Shown piece by piece: positions 16,940 to 25,771 of a stretch of 64,000 nucleotides of DNA. The notes under the pieces were generated by a model. It worked only from the letters and a program-made list of their open reading frames with translations, had not been told where the DNA came from and did no database searches. Origin of the DNA: Stenotrophomonas sp. 364 (GTDB lineage Bacteria > Pseudomonadota > Gammaproteobacteria > Xanthomonadales > Xanthomonadaceae). Each line of letters opens with the position of its first letter. The stretch's first letter is position 1. The position numbers were made by a program, and so were the translations under genes. Location of the stretch: contig NZ_CP047135.1 of the NCBI RefSeq assembly GCF_009832905.1, forward strand, positions 3,016,001 through 3,080,000, given 5' to 3'.

Positions 16940-18718
16940 ATGGCCCGGTTTCGACGCTTTTCCTACGCTGTCGGGGAGACAGTACTGGTTTTGCCCAAGG
17001 ATCCGGACGTGCCTGAAGCCCGCTTGTCCCGCCAGCATTGGCATCTGCTCGCCTGCGTGGCCATCGTGCTGGCGCTGCTGGCCGGGATCGGCATGCGCCA
17101 GCCCTCGCCGCCGGATGAGCCGCGCTTCGTACTGGCCGCCCGCGCCATGGTGGACAGTGGCCAGTGGCTGCTGCCGCACCGCGGCGGCGACCTGTACGCC
17201 GAAAAACCCCCGGTGTTCATGTGGATGCAGGCCGCCAGCCACCAGCTGCTGGGCAACTGGAACCTGGCGTTCCTGCTGCCGTCGCTGCTGGCGGCGCTGC
17301 TGACACTGTGGCTGTGCTGGGACCTGGGGCGTCGCCTGTGGAACCGGCGGGTTGCCTGGTGGGCCATGCTGGCGCTGGCCAGCTGCCTGCAGTTCGGGTT
17401 GATGGCCAAGCGCGCGCAGATCGACATGGTGCTGGTGGGGCTGACCACGCTGGCCATGTGGGGCCTGCTGCGGCACCTGCTGGAGGCGCCCAACCGGCGC
17501 GCGGTGCTGGTGGCCGGGTTCGCCGCCGGCCTGGGAACGGTGACCAAGGGGGTAGGCTTCCTGCCCCTGCTGGTGCTGGTGCCCTGGGCGCTGTGGCGGT
17601 GGCGGGTGCGGGGCGACGACGGCCACGCGGGCCGGGGGCGCGCCTTGTGGCTGCTGGTGCCCGGGTTCCTGCTCGGCACGGCGGTGTGGCTGGTGCCGCT
17701 GGGCCTTGCCCTCCTGCACTCTGCCGACCCCAGCCTGCACGCCTACGCGCGCGAACTGCTGTTCAAACAGACCGGCACGCGCTACGCCAATGCATGGCAC
17801 CACGTGAAGCCGGCCTGGTATTACCTGCAGGTGATGGCCACGCTGTGGCTGCCCGGCAGCCTGCTGCTGCCGGCGCTGCTACCGGCGTGGTGGCGGCGGC
17901 TGAAGCGCCTGGATGGCCGCTACTGGCTGCTGCTGGGGTGGGCGTTGCTGGTGCTGGTGTTCTTCAGCGCCAGCCCGGGCAAGCGCGAGGTCTACATTTT
18001 CCCGATGCTGCCGCTGCTGTGCGTGGCCGCTGCGCCGGTGTTGCCCGGGCTGCTGCGCCGCACCGGCCCGCGCTGGCTGCTGCTGGCCTATGTGGGCGTG
18101 CTCGCCGCTGCCGCGCTGTACGTCAGCGTGCAATTGCTCGGCGGAAGCCCGTGGGCGCATGCCCAGCTGGGCCGGCGTGGCATGCCCGACAGCCTGCTGC
18201 CACTGCTGGGGGGCTGGGTGCTCGGGTTCGGCGTGCTGCTGGCGGCCGCAGTGGTGTGGCTGCGCCAGCGACGCGTCGGCGCGCTGGTGGTGGTGTGCGC
18301 CTGCTTGCTCTGGAACCTGTACGGCTGGGGCCTGATGCCGGCGCTGGACCCCTACAGTTCGGCCTCGGCACTGATGCAGCGGGTTGGCCAGCGGATCGGG
18401 CCGGACGCGCAGCTGGGCCTGGTGGCGTGGCGCGAGCAGAACCTGCTGCAGGCCGATCGCACGGTGACCGAGTTCGGCTTCAAGCGCCCGTGGGACGAAC
18501 AGTGGCAGCAGGCCGGTCCATGGCTGCAGCAGGCGCCGGAGACACGCTGGCTGCTGGTGCTGGACCAGGCCATGAGCCCCTGCGTGGACGCTGCACAGGT
18601 GGTGGACATCGGCAGCAGCAACCGCAATCGCTGGCAGCTGGTACCGGGCCGCGCATGGCGTGCCGGGTGCGACGCCCACCTGGCGCGCGATGCGGCATCG
18701 GACGACGAGCAGGACTGA
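16940..18718 (+). CDS. ArnT-like glycosyltransferase, GT39/PMT family
   Basis: This polytopic inner-membrane glycosyltransferase (592 residues from the ATG) is of the PMT/GT39 family, which uses undecaprenyl-phosphate sugars. The first periplasmic loop carries the acidic catalytic motif PPDEPRFVLAARAM, followed by the family element LYAEKPPVFMWMQAASHQLLG. About twelve hydrophobic helices follow, with KTGTRYANAWHHVKPAWYYLQ in a loop. The start is ambiguous: an in-frame TTG at 16991 has GGGGAG 12 bases upstream and may be the true start (575 residues), since the ATG at 16940 has no good site. It is the first gene of a unit with a PAP2 phosphatase and EptA. Transfer of an amino sugar to lipid A is a plausible role, but not shown. 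Confidence 0.82.
   Translation: MARFRRFSYAVGETVLVLPKDPDVPEARLSRQHWHLLACVAIVLALLAGIGMRQPSPPDEPRFVLAARAMVDSGQWLLPHRGGDLYAEKPPVFMWMQAASHQLLGNWNLAFLLPSLLAALLTLWLCWDLGRRLWNRRVAWWAMLALASCLQFGLMAKRAQIDMVLVGLTTLAMWGLLRHLLEAPNRRAVLVAGFAAGLGTVTKGVGFLPLLVLVPWALWRWRVRGDDGHAGRGRALWLLVPGFLLGTAVWLVPLGLALLHSADPSLHAYARELLFKQTGTRYANAWHHVKPAWYYLQVMATLWLPGSLLLPALLPAWWRRLKRLDGRYWLLLGWALLVLVFFSASPGKREVYIFPMLPLLCVAAAPVLPGLLRRTGPRWLLLAYVGVLAAAALYVSVQLLGGSPWAHAQLGRRGMPDSLLPLLGGWVLGFGVLLAAAVVWLRQRRVGALVVVCACLLWNLYGWGLMPALDPYSSASALMQRVGQRIGPDAQLGLVAWREQNLLQADRTVTEFGFKRPWDEQWQQAGPWLQQAPETRWLLVLDQAMSPCVDAAQVVDIGSSNRNRWQLVPGRAWRAGCDAHLARDAASDDEQD
16953..16969 (+). promoter_or_regulatory. Possible operator: 11-bp-period direct repeat upstream of the lipid A module
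   Basis: ACGCT occurs at 16954-16958 and again at 16965-16969, one 11-base period apart. OmpR-type regulators bind tandem half-sites with such spacing. The second copy also fits a weak -10 box (TACGCT). This is inference only and depends on translation starting at 16991 rather than 16940. Confidence 0.25.
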
Positions 18719-18829
18719 ACCGGCGGCATCGGGGGATGGGGCTTAACCTGCGGCCAACACCGCTCCGACCGCTCTCCGACACACCGCTGACGACCATGGC
18801 CGCGGATCACCCCGCCCGGCGCCTTGCCC

Positions 18830-19603
18830 ATGTCCTCAGTTCCTGCCGTACCGCTTGGCCCGCTTCCGTTGGCCGCGTCCGCCCGCCCGGGTTTCCTGCG
18901 CAGTCACCTGTGGTTGCCTCTGCTGCTCACCCTTGCCGCCAGCGGGGTGCTGATGGGCATGGGCGGCGACCAGTGGCTGGCCGACCAGTTCTATCGGCTT
19001 GAAGGCCAGCACTGGGCCTTGCAGAACGCCTGGGCCACCAGCCAGCTGGTGCACAAGGGCGGCAAGTGGGCCAGCACGCTGGGGGCACTGGTTGCGATCC
19101 TGCTGTGCACGCACGCCTGGCGCAGCGACCGCGCTGCGGCATGGCGTTGGCCGTTGCTGTACCTGGTGCTGGCGGTCGCCTTGGGTACCGGCGCGGTGTC
19201 GCTGCTGAAGTCGCTGACCAACATGGACTGCCCATGGGACCTGGCCCGCTATGGCGGGCACCGCGAGTACGTGGGTCTGTTCGCCAGCCGTGCGCCGGGC
19301 ATGCCGCACGGGGTGTGCTTCCCGGCCGGGCATTCCAGCGCCGGCTTCGCCTGGGTCAGCCTGTACTTCTTCGCGCTGCTGGTGCGCCCGGCGTGGCGCT
19401 GGCGCGGGTTGGCGGTAGGGCTGGTGGCCGGCGGCGTGTTCGGCCTGTCCCAGCAACTGCGGGGCGCGCACTTCCTGTCGCATGACCTGTGGACCGTGGC
19501 CACCTGCTGGACCCTCTCGCTGGGCCTGTACCTGCTGGCACAGCGCATCGTCGCGCGCACGCAGACCGTGCCTGCCCCCCTTGCACAGGGAGAAGCCGCA
19601 TGA
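18830..19603 (+). CDS. PAP2-family lipid phosphatase (LpxE/LpxT-like)
   Basis: This 257-residue inner-membrane protein is of the PAP2 (type 2 phosphatidic acid phosphatase) superfamily. The three-part active site is recognisable in its variant form: KSLTNMDCPWDL, PAGHSSAGF, and SQQLRGAHFLSHDLWTVATCW with the conserved His and Asp. Six hydrophobic segments surround it. Family members dephosphorylate lipid A, phosphatidylglycerol phosphate or undecaprenyl diphosphate. The position between a GT39 enzyme and EptA favours lipid A. The ATG at 18830 is preferred to a TTG at 18824. The gene overlaps eptA (ATGA) and lies 111 bases after the glycosyltransferase. Confidence 0.85.
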   Translation: MSSVPAVPLGPLPLAASARPGFLRSHLWLPLLLTLAASGVLMGMGGDQWLADQFYRLEGQHWALQNAWATSQLVHKGGKWASTLGALVAILLCTHAWRSDRAAAWRWPLLYLVLAVALGTGAVSLLKSLTNMDCPWDLARYGGHREYVGLFASRAPGMPHGVCFPAGHSSAGFAWVSLYFFALLVRPAWRWRGLAVGLVAGGVFGLSQQLRGAHFLSHDLWTVATCWTLSLGLYLLAQRIVARTQTVPAPLAQGEAA

Positions 19604-21252
19604 GCGCCACCCTGCCACGCAGTGCGCGCCTGCCCGCGCTGACCACCCTGGTGTCATGGCGGCCGCAGCTCTCGACCGAAGCGCTGATCGTACTGACCAG
19701 CGTGTTCTTCGCGCTGGCCTGCAATGGCCTGTTCTGGCACAGCGCCATGGCCACCCACCCGGGCAGCCTGCGCTTTGCCACCTCGCTGCTGCTGTTCCTG
19801 GTGGGCGCGCACTGCTTGTTGATGGGCCTGCTGGTATGGCGGTGGAACGCCAAGGTAGTGATCGGGGTGTTGCTGCTGTGTACCGCGATGGCCGCGCACT
19901 ACATGGGCAGTTACCACATCTACCTGGATGCGGACATGCTGCGCAATGTGCTGGCCACCGACCACAAGGAAAGCGGCGAACTGATGACCCCGGCGCTGAT
20001 TGCGCCGCTGGTGCTGCTGGCGCTGCTGCCGATGCTGGTGCTGTGGCGGGTGCAACTGGTCAAGCGCAGCTGGGGCAAGGCGCTGTTGTGGCGTGCCGGC
20101 TTCCTGCTGCTCTCGCTGCTGGTGGCACTGGGCGGGGCCATGCTCTCGTTCCAGGAAATGTCGGCGCTGATGCGAAACCAGCGCGAGGTGCGCTACCTGG
20201 CTACCCCCGGCAATGTCCTGCTGGGCCTGCCGAAAGCGCTGCGCGGCGACAATCCGATCCAGCGCGCCCCCAAGCTGCCGATCGGCACCGACGCCACCGC
20301 CACGCCGCGCGCCGCAGGCAGCCGGCCGCGGCTGCTGGTGATCGTGATGGGCGAAACCGCGCGCGCGCAGAACTGGGGTCTGAACGGGTACGCCAAACAA
20401 ACCACACCGGAACTGGCGCAGGCCGGGGTGATCAACTTCCCGGACATGCATTCGTGCGGCACCAGCACCGAAGTGTCCCTTCCCTGCCTGTTCTCGCCCT
20501 ACGGTCGGCACGACTACGACGAGAAGAAGATCCGCGCGCACCAGTCGTTGCTGCACGTGCTGGACCGCGCCGGCATCAGCACGCTGTGGCGTGACAACCA
20601 GTCCGGCTGCAAGGGGGTCTGCGAGGGCCTGCCGATGCAGGCGCTGGACGATGCCAGGCACCCGCAGCTGTGCGCCAACGGACGCTGCATGGACGAGATC
20701 CTGATCGACGACCTGGCCGCACAGGTACGCGCCAGACCCGGCGACCGGGTGGTGGTGCTGCACCAGCTGGGCAACCACGGGCCGAGCTATTTCGAGCGCT
20801 ACCCGGCCCGCTTCCGCCACTTCACGCCCACCTGCGACACCGCCGACCTGGGCAAGTGCAGCCGCGAGCAGATCACCAACAGTTACGACAACGCACTGCT
20901 CTACACCGACCACCTGCTGTCGCGCACGATCGGCACGCTGAAAGGCATGGACGACTACGACACGGCGATGATCTACCTGTCCGACCACGGTGAATCACTG
21001 GGCGAAAAGGGCCTGTTCCTGCACGGCGTGCCGTATGCGATTGCACCACAGGAACAGACGCGGGTACCGATGACGATGTGGTTCTCCCCGTCCTTCGCCG
21101 CCAACCGCGGCCTCAACCTGGCCTGCGTGCGCCAGCGCGCGACGCAGTACACCGACCACGACAACCTGTTCCCCTCGGTGCTGGGGCTGATGCAGGTGAA
21201 GACGTCGGTGTATGAGCGCGACCGCGATCTGTTTGCGGCGTGCGAAGGGTAA
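19600..21252 (+). CDS. eptA: Phosphoethanolamine-lipid A transferase EptA
   Basis: This 550-residue enzyme adds phosphoethanolamine to lipid A at the periplasmic face, lowering surface charge and sensitivity to polymyxins. It belongs to the EptA/MCR family. Five N-terminal transmembrane helices (to about residue 180) include YHIYLDADMLRNVLATDHKES. A sulfatase-fold periplasmic domain follows, with the zinc-site glutamate in VMGETARAQNWGLNGY and the nucleophile Thr290 in CGTSTEVSLPC. The disulfide cysteines, DNQSGCKGVCEGLP and LSDHGESLGEKG are also present. The start overlaps the PAP2 stop (ATGA) and has GGGAGAAG upstream. It is the last gene of the module; the palindromic element at 21301 follows. 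Confidence 0.92.
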   Translation: MSATLPRSARLPALTTLVSWRPQLSTEALIVLTSVFFALACNGLFWHSAMATHPGSLRFATSLLLFLVGAHCLLMGLLVWRWNAKVVIGVLLLCTAMAAHYMGSYHIYLDADMLRNVLATDHKESGELMTPALIAPLVLLALLPMLVLWRVQLVKRSWGKALLWRAGFLLLSLLVALGGAMLSFQEMSALMRNQREVRYLATPGNVLLGLPKALRGDNPIQRAPKLPIGTDATATPRAAGSRPRLLVIVMGETARAQNWGLNGYAKQTTPELAQAGVINFPDMHSCGTSTEVSLPCLFSPYGRHDYDEKKIRAHQSLLHVLDRAGISTLWRDNQSGCKGVCEGLPMQALDDARHPQLCANGRCMDEILIDDLAAQVRARPGDRVVVLHQLGNHGPSYFERYPARFRHFTPTCDTADLGKCSREQITNSYDNALLYTDHLLSRTIGTLKGMDDYDTAMIYLSDHGESLGEKGLFLHGVPYAIAPQEQTRVPMTMWFSPSFAANRGLNLACVRQRATQYTDHDNLFPSVLGLMQVKTSVYERDRDLFAACEG

Positions 21253-21300
21253 GTTTCAACGGGCTGTTCGATTCAGCGCGCGGCGAGTCAGGCCAGAGCG

Positions 21301-21396
21301 TGGCGGGACACGCCGCAAGTACGTCCGTGTAGGCTCGTGAGCGCCATCCATGGCGCCCACGAGCCCCCAGGGATGGGTTTACGGCGTGTCCCGCCA
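21301..21396. repeat. Large palindromic element, second copy
   Basis: The outer arms 21301-21315 and 21382-21396 are perfect 15-base inverted repeats. An inner hairpin at 21333-21364 pairs GCTCGTG-A-GCGCCAT with ATGGCGC-C-CACGAGC around a two-base loop. The inner core CGCCATCCATGGCGC and the AGCCCCCAG..ATGGGTTTACGGCG text are shared with 5456-5557 in the opposite orientation. Confidence 0.75.
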
Positions 21397-21541
21397 ACCC
21401 ACCCACACCGACCCGCTTCCGGAGTGTCGCCGCCAACGGCTTTTACAGGGCGTGCGCAGTGGACGTTGCTGCCCTGCCCCTTGCGGTGTGACGGGCGCTT
21501 CACTAGCCTTCGCCGGTCTGTCACCACCCAAGGATGTCCCC

Positions 21542-23539
21542 GTGAACCACCGCCCGCTCCTGCTGGCCCTGGCTGTCAGTGCTGCCGCACTGACGCTGGC
21601 GGCCTGCCAGAAGGAAACGACCCCGGCCGATGCCCCCGCCGCGGCTGCTGCCACCCCGACCGAAACCGCGGACCAGTTCATCGCCCGCGTCAACGCCGAG
21701 TACAAGGCCATGTACCCGGAAATGACCTCGGCACAGTGGCTCTCCTCGACCTACATCAACGAGGATTCCGAGCGCGTGGCGGCCAAGGCCAACGAACGCT
21801 GGCTCACCGTCCTCAACGGCTGGATCACCCAGGCCGGCACGTATGACGGCAAGCCCATGAGCGAGGATACCAAGCGCCAGATCCACCTCCTCAAACTCAT
21901 GACCTCCATGCCCGCCCCGCGCGACCCGGCCAAGCTCTCCGAGCTCACCCGCATCGCCAGCCGCATGGAAGGCGCCTACGGCGCGGGCAGGTACTGCACC
22001 GATGATGCCAACCCCGCCACCTGCCGCCAGCTTGGCGACCTCGAACAGGTCCTCGCCCGCAGCCGCGACTATGACAAACAGCTTGACGCCTGGCAGGGCT
22101 GGCACGCCACCACCAAACCCATGCGCGCCGACTACCAGCGCTTCGTCGGCCTCGTCAACGAAGGTGCCAAGGAAATGGGCTTCGCCGACGCCGGCCAGAT
22201 GTGGCGCAGCGGCTACGACATGCCCCCCGAGCAGATCGGCCCGGAAACCGACCGCCTGTGGGAACAGGTCAAGCCCATGTACGAACAGCTGCACTGCTAC
22301 GCCCGTACCAAGCTTGACACCACCTACGGCAAGGACAAGGCCGAAACCGAGGGTGGCCTGATCGCCGCCCACCTGCTCGGCAACATGTGGCAGCAGGACT
22401 GGTCCAACCTCTGGGACCAGCTGGAGCCGTATCCCGGCGCCGGCAGCCTGGACATCACCGCCGCACTGGAAAAGCAGTACCAGACCAACCTCAGCGGCGC
22501 GCTGGCCAAGGCCGGTGGCAATAGCGCCACCGTCGAAGCGCAGTTCAAGGCGCAGCGCGAGGCCGAACTGCGTACCGCCAAGCAGATGACCGAACGTGCG
22601 CAGGACTTCTACGTCTCCCTCGGCATGCCCGCGCTGCCCAAGTCGTACTGGGACAAGACCCAGTTCATCAAGCCGCTGGACCGCGACGTGGTCTGCCATG
22701 CCAGCGCCTGGGACATGAACATGGATGGCGACGTGCGCACCAAGATGTGCATCAAGCCTACCGAAGAGAACTTCACCACCATCTACCACGAGCTGGGCCA
22801 CATCTATTACGACCTGGCCTACAACCCGCTGCCGCCGCTGTTCCAGGGCGGTGCCAACGATGGCTTCCACGAAGCGATCGGCGACACCATCGTGCTGGCG
22901 ATGACCCCGCAGTACCTCAACTCCATCGGCCTGGTCGACAAGCCGCAGGAAAGCCGCGAGGCCACCATCAACGCGCAGATGCGCATGGCCCTCAGCGGCG
23001 TGTCGTTCCTGCCGTTCGGCCTGATGATCGACCGCTGGCGCTGGGGCGTGTTCGACGGCTCCATCACCCCGGACCACTACAACCAGGCATGGTGGGACCT
23101 GAAGGCCAAGTACCAGGGCGTGGCCCCGGTGGGCGCGCGCGGTGAGGAGTTCTTCGATCCGGGTGCCAAGTACCACGTGCCGGGCAACACCCCGTACACC
23201 CGCTACTTCCTGGCGCGCATCCTGCAGTTCCAGTTCTACAAGGGCCTGTGCGATGCCTCCGGCTACAAGGGCCCGCTGCACCAGTGCAGCTTCTACGGCA
23301 ACAAGGAAGCCGGGCAGAAGTTCTGGGCGATGCTGAGCAAGGGTGCCAGCCAGCCGTGGCAGGCCACGCTGCGTGAGATCACCGGTGGCGACAAGCTCGA
23401 TGCGGGTCCGATGATCGAGTACTTCACCCCGGTCAACGACTGGTTGAAGCAGCAGAACCAGGGCCAGATGTGCGGCTGGAAGGCACCGGCGGCCACCGCC
23501 GCGGCCGCCCCGGCCGCGACCGCACCGGCGGCACGCTGA
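21542..23539 (+). CDS. M2-family peptidyl-dipeptidase (ACE-like), lipoprotein
   Basis: This 665-residue zinc metallopeptidase is of family M2, the bacterial homologues of angiotensin-converting enzyme that remove C-terminal dipeptides. The N-terminus is a lipoprotein signal with lipobox LAAC, so the enzyme is probably anchored in the outer membrane or periplasm. The zinc site is complete: HELGH at 416-420 and the third ligand Glu444 in GFHEAIGD. The GTG at 21542 is the start, with AAGGATG 8 bases upstream; a longer frame upstream crosses the palindromic element. Leucine codons between 21740 and 22153 are all CTC or CTT, unlike the rest of the window. A bidirectional terminator follows the gene. 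Confidence 0.92.
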   Translation: MNHRPLLLALAVSAAALTLAACQKETTPADAPAAAAATPTETADQFIARVNAEYKAMYPEMTSAQWLSSTYINEDSERVAAKANERWLTVLNGWITQAGTYDGKPMSEDTKRQIHLLKLMTSMPAPRDPAKLSELTRIASRMEGAYGAGRYCTDDANPATCRQLGDLEQVLARSRDYDKQLDAWQGWHATTKPMRADYQRFVGLVNEGAKEMGFADAGQMWRSGYDMPPEQIGPETDRLWEQVKPMYEQLHCYARTKLDTTYGKDKAETEGGLIAAHLLGNMWQQDWSNLWDQLEPYPGAGSLDITAALEKQYQTNLSGALAKAGGNSATVEAQFKAQREAELRTAKQMTERAQDFYVSLGMPALPKSYWDKTQFIKPLDRDVVCHASAWDMNMDGDVRTKMCIKPTEENFTTIYHELGHIYYDLAYNPLPPLFQGGANDGFHEAIGDTIVLAMTPQYLNSIGLVDKPQESREATINAQMRMALSGVSFLPFGLMIDRWRWGVFDGSITPDHYNQAWWDLKAKYQGVAPVGARGEEFFDPGAKYHVPGNTPYTRYFLARILQFQFYKGLCDASGYKGPLHQCSFYGNKEAGQKFWAMLSKGASQPWQATLREITGGDKLDAGPMIEYFTPVNDWLKQQNQGQMCGWKAPAATAAAAPAATAPAAR

Positions 23540-23582
23540 CCGGGCGCTGGGGCCGGCCGTTGGTCGGCTCCATCGCTGCATG

Positions 23583-23612
23583 AAAAAAAACCGGCCGAAA
23601 GGCCGGTTTTTT
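23583..23612. terminator. Bidirectional Rho-independent terminator
   Basis: A stem AAAACCGGCC/GGCCGGTTTT with a GAAA loop is flanked by A- and T-runs. It can serve the M2 peptidase gene from the left and the small hypothetical gene from the right. Confidence 0.9.
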
Positions 23613-23622
23613 CTTGAATGCA

Positions 23623-23644
23623 GCCACGCATGGCGTGGCTCTAC
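23623..23644 (-). repeat. SMAG-type REP, GCCACGC/GCGTGGC stem subfamily
   Basis: In minus orientation it reads GTAGA, then GCCACGC-CAT-GCGTGGC. It lies 10 bases beyond the stop codon of the convergent hypothetical gene. Confidence 0.75.
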
Positions 23645-23654
23645 CCGCCCGGCC

Positions 23655-24047
23655 TCAGGATTTCGTCGGGGTCTTCAGGCTGGCCGCAAGTTCGGTCTTG
23701 AACTGCTCGAAGTCCTTGCCATCGGCCTTGGCCTCGGCATGCGCGGCGTCCTTCAGTGCATCCGAATACACCAGGCGCACCGGCGTGCCCTGGCGTTCGT
23801 GCAGTTCGGCGGCCTGCATGATCAGCGCCAGCACGCGGGCGGCACTGGGGGTCTGGCCGGCGATACGGCCGTCCATGCCCAGCACCCATTCGCCGTCGCG
23901 GCGCACCACGCCGGCCAGCAGCGTGCGCTGCTGGTCGCGCAGTTCGGCATGCGGTTCGACCGGCGAGGCGGCGGCCTGCTCACGGTTGGCGGCCAGGGTT
24001 TCGCGGCGCCGGCGAATGTCGCGGCGCAGTTTGGAGGTGGTCGACAT
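23655..24047 (-). CDS. Small hypothetical cytosolic protein
   Basis: I do not recognise this 130-residue protein. It begins with a very basic helix (KLRRDIRRRRETL), has no signal peptide or membrane segment, and has a compact middle part (GEWVLGMDGRIAGQTPSAARVLALIMQAAELHERQGTPVRLVYSD). It ends in a charged helix. The ATG at 24047 (MSTTSKLRRD) is chosen over a GTG at 24101 because no good site precedes the latter, but the ribosome site is weak in either case. It is downstream of the Bcr/CflA gene on the same strand with a 106-base gap. Codon use is normal, which supports it as a real gene. Confidence 0.65.
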   Translation of the reverse strand: MSTTSKLRRDIRRRRETLAANREQAAASPVEPHAELRDQQRTLLAGVVRRDGEWVLGMDGRIAGQTPSAARVLALIMQAAELHERQGTPVRLVYSDALKDAAHAEAKADGKDFEQFKTELAASLKTPTKS

Positions 24048-24153
24048 CAGGAACGTCCGGACTGCATCAAAGTGGGAAGGATACCGCACGCGCCTCTCCA
24101 CGCCCGTCCATACCGGTGCAGCAAGCCCTGCAGACGTGGCCGGGCGTGGCGGC

Positions 24154-25377
24154 TCATTCGATCGGGGTCAGCACCGCACGGCGTTGTTCGCAGTGGCGTT
24201 CCCAGTACCAGAAACTGGCCCCCACGGCGAAGAAGCCGGCATAGCCCAGCGCAAGATGCAGCGGCTTGGCACTGAGCAGCGGCGAGACCACACCGGCCAC
24301 CACGGTGTTGATCATCAGCTGGATGAACATCTGCATCGACGAGGCCAGCCCGCGCTGGTGCGGGTACATGTCCAGCACCGCCAGCGCCAGGATCGGGAAG
24401 ATCAGCGCCATGCCCACGCCACCGAGGAAGATCGGCAGCACCGCCCACGGCAGCATGATCTGCGGCACCGCGAGCACATAGCCGAGGTTGAGGGCCGCCG
24501 AGACCGCGCACAGGCCGAAGCCGATGCCGATCTGGCGCTGCGCGGTCAGGCGCCCGGCCATGCGCCCGGACAGGAACGAGCCCATCGTCATTCCGCCGAT
24601 GGTGGGGATGAACAGCCACGCAAAGCCGCCCTCGCCCAGCTTGAGGTGCTGCATGACGAACACCGGCGCCGAGGCGATGTACAGGAATATGCCGGAGAAG
24701 TTGAACGCACCGGCCGCCGCCAGCCGCAACAGGCGCGGGTTGGAGCCCATGCGCAGGTAGCTGCGCAGCAGTGCGCGCATCGACAACGGCGTGCGTGCCT
24801 CCACCGGGTGGGTTTCGGGCAGCCACTTGCCCGTGGCCAGCAGCAGGATTACCCCGAACAGCACCAGGAACCAGAAAATCAGCGGCCAGTCGCCCCCGCC
24901 AAGCAGGATCCAGCCGCCGATGATCGGCGCGATCGCCGGGGCCACGCCGAAGATCATCGACACCTGGCTCATCAGCCGCTGTGCGTCGGCCCCGTGGTAC
25001 AGGTCACGGATCACCGCACGGCCGACGATCACCCCGACCCCGGCGGTGACGCCCTGCAGCGCGCGGAACACCAGCAGCGTGGTCATGTCGCGCGACAGCG
25101 CGCAGCCGATCGAGGCGCCGATGAACAGCACCAGCCCGCCGATGATTACCCGCTTGCGCCCGAACGCATCGGACAGCGGGCCGTGCGCCAGGCTCATCAG
25201 GCCGTAGAACAGCAGGTACACGCTGATGGTCTGCTGCACCGCCACCTGGTCCACCTGCATGCGCTCGCCCAGCAGCAGGAAGGCCGGGAAAATGGTGTCG
25301 ATCGAGAACGGACCGAACATCGCCAGGCCTGCAAGCAGCAGGGCCAGGCGGCGGGTCGAGGGCGAGGCGGGCGTCAT
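24154..25377 (-). CDS. Bcr/CflA family drug efflux MFS transporter
   Basis: This 407-residue inner-membrane major-facilitator pump of the 12-helix DHA1 Bcr/CflA family exports drugs such as bicyclomycin or chloramphenicol in characterised members. Features include FGPFSIDTIFPAF in helix 1, the loop motif GPLSDAFGRKRVIIGG (MFS motif A), and the RALQGVTAGVGVIVGRAVIRDLYHG antiporter motif C region. The ATG at 25377 (MTPASPSTRR) has GGAAGA 8 bases upstream and gives standard length; upstream in-frame ATGs at 25398 and 25464 lack good sites. Its 5' end faces the glycine riboswitch and gcvP. Confidence 0.88.
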   Translation of the reverse strand: MTPASPSTRRLALLLAGLAMFGPFSIDTIFPAFLLLGERMQVDQVAVQQTISVYLLFYGLMSLAHGPLSDAFGRKRVIIGGLVLFIGASIGCALSRDMTTLLVFRALQGVTAGVGVIVGRAVIRDLYHGADAQRLMSQVSMIFGVAPAIAPIIGGWILLGGGDWPLIFWFLVLFGVILLLATGKWLPETHPVEARTPLSMRALLRSYLRMGSNPRLLRLAAAGAFNFSGIFLYIASAPVFVMQHLKLGEGGFAWLFIPTIGGMTMGSFLSGRMAGRLTAQRQIGIGFGLCAVSAALNLGYVLAVPQIMLPWAVLPIFLGGVGMALIFPILALAVLDMYPHQRGLASSMQMFIQLMINTVVAGVVSPLLSAKPLHLALGYAGFFAVGASFWYWERHCEQRRAVLTPIE

Positions 25378-25569
25378 GCGGTCTTCCGTCTGGGCCATGC
25401 GCAAATGCACGGCGGGCGCCAGCCCGGAACGGGCGGCGCCAGATGAATACGAGGATCCGGCCATGATAGGCCTTTGCCGGCCCCCGCACCATGCCACCGG
25501 TCCCATTCCGGGGCGTCTGGCGGCCCCCATTCATCCCGCGTAGGGCCGCAGCCGGCAAAGCCGCTGGGC

Positions 25570-25575
25570 TATAAT
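25570..25575 (+). promoter_or_regulatory. -10 box TATAAT upstream of the glycine riboswitch
   Basis: A perfect TATAAT lies 12 bases before the riboswitch sequence begins. No good -35 is present at the expected distance. The remaining bases from 25378 to 25569 show no gene. Confidence 0.6.
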
Positions 25576-25587
25576 CGCCGGGCTACA

Positions 25588-25771
25588 TGGTGGGAGAAGC
25601 GGCGCTTTGTTTTGAAGCACCCGCTGCCGAAGGCGCAACGCCCGTAATCGCTCAGGCCCGATACCACTCGCATCAAAACTCTGGAGAGACCGGCCACTGC
25701 CGGCGCCGAAGGGGCACGAAGCACGCAGATGCGCGCTTTTAAACTCTCAGGCAAAAGGACAGAGGGGCACC
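25588..25771 (+). promoter_or_regulatory. Tandem glycine riboswitch
   Basis: Two glycine-aptamer units can be read. The first (about 25588-25668) has GGGAGAAGC, GCCGAAGGCGCAA and CGCTCAGGC. The second (about 25676-25771) has CTGGAGAGACC, GCCGAAGGGGCACGA and the signature CTCAGGCAAAAGGACAGAG. Known glycine riboswitches of this layout turn on glycine-cleavage genes when glycine is abundant. The aptamers end about 100 bases before the gcvP start. The boundaries are approximate. Confidence 0.9.
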
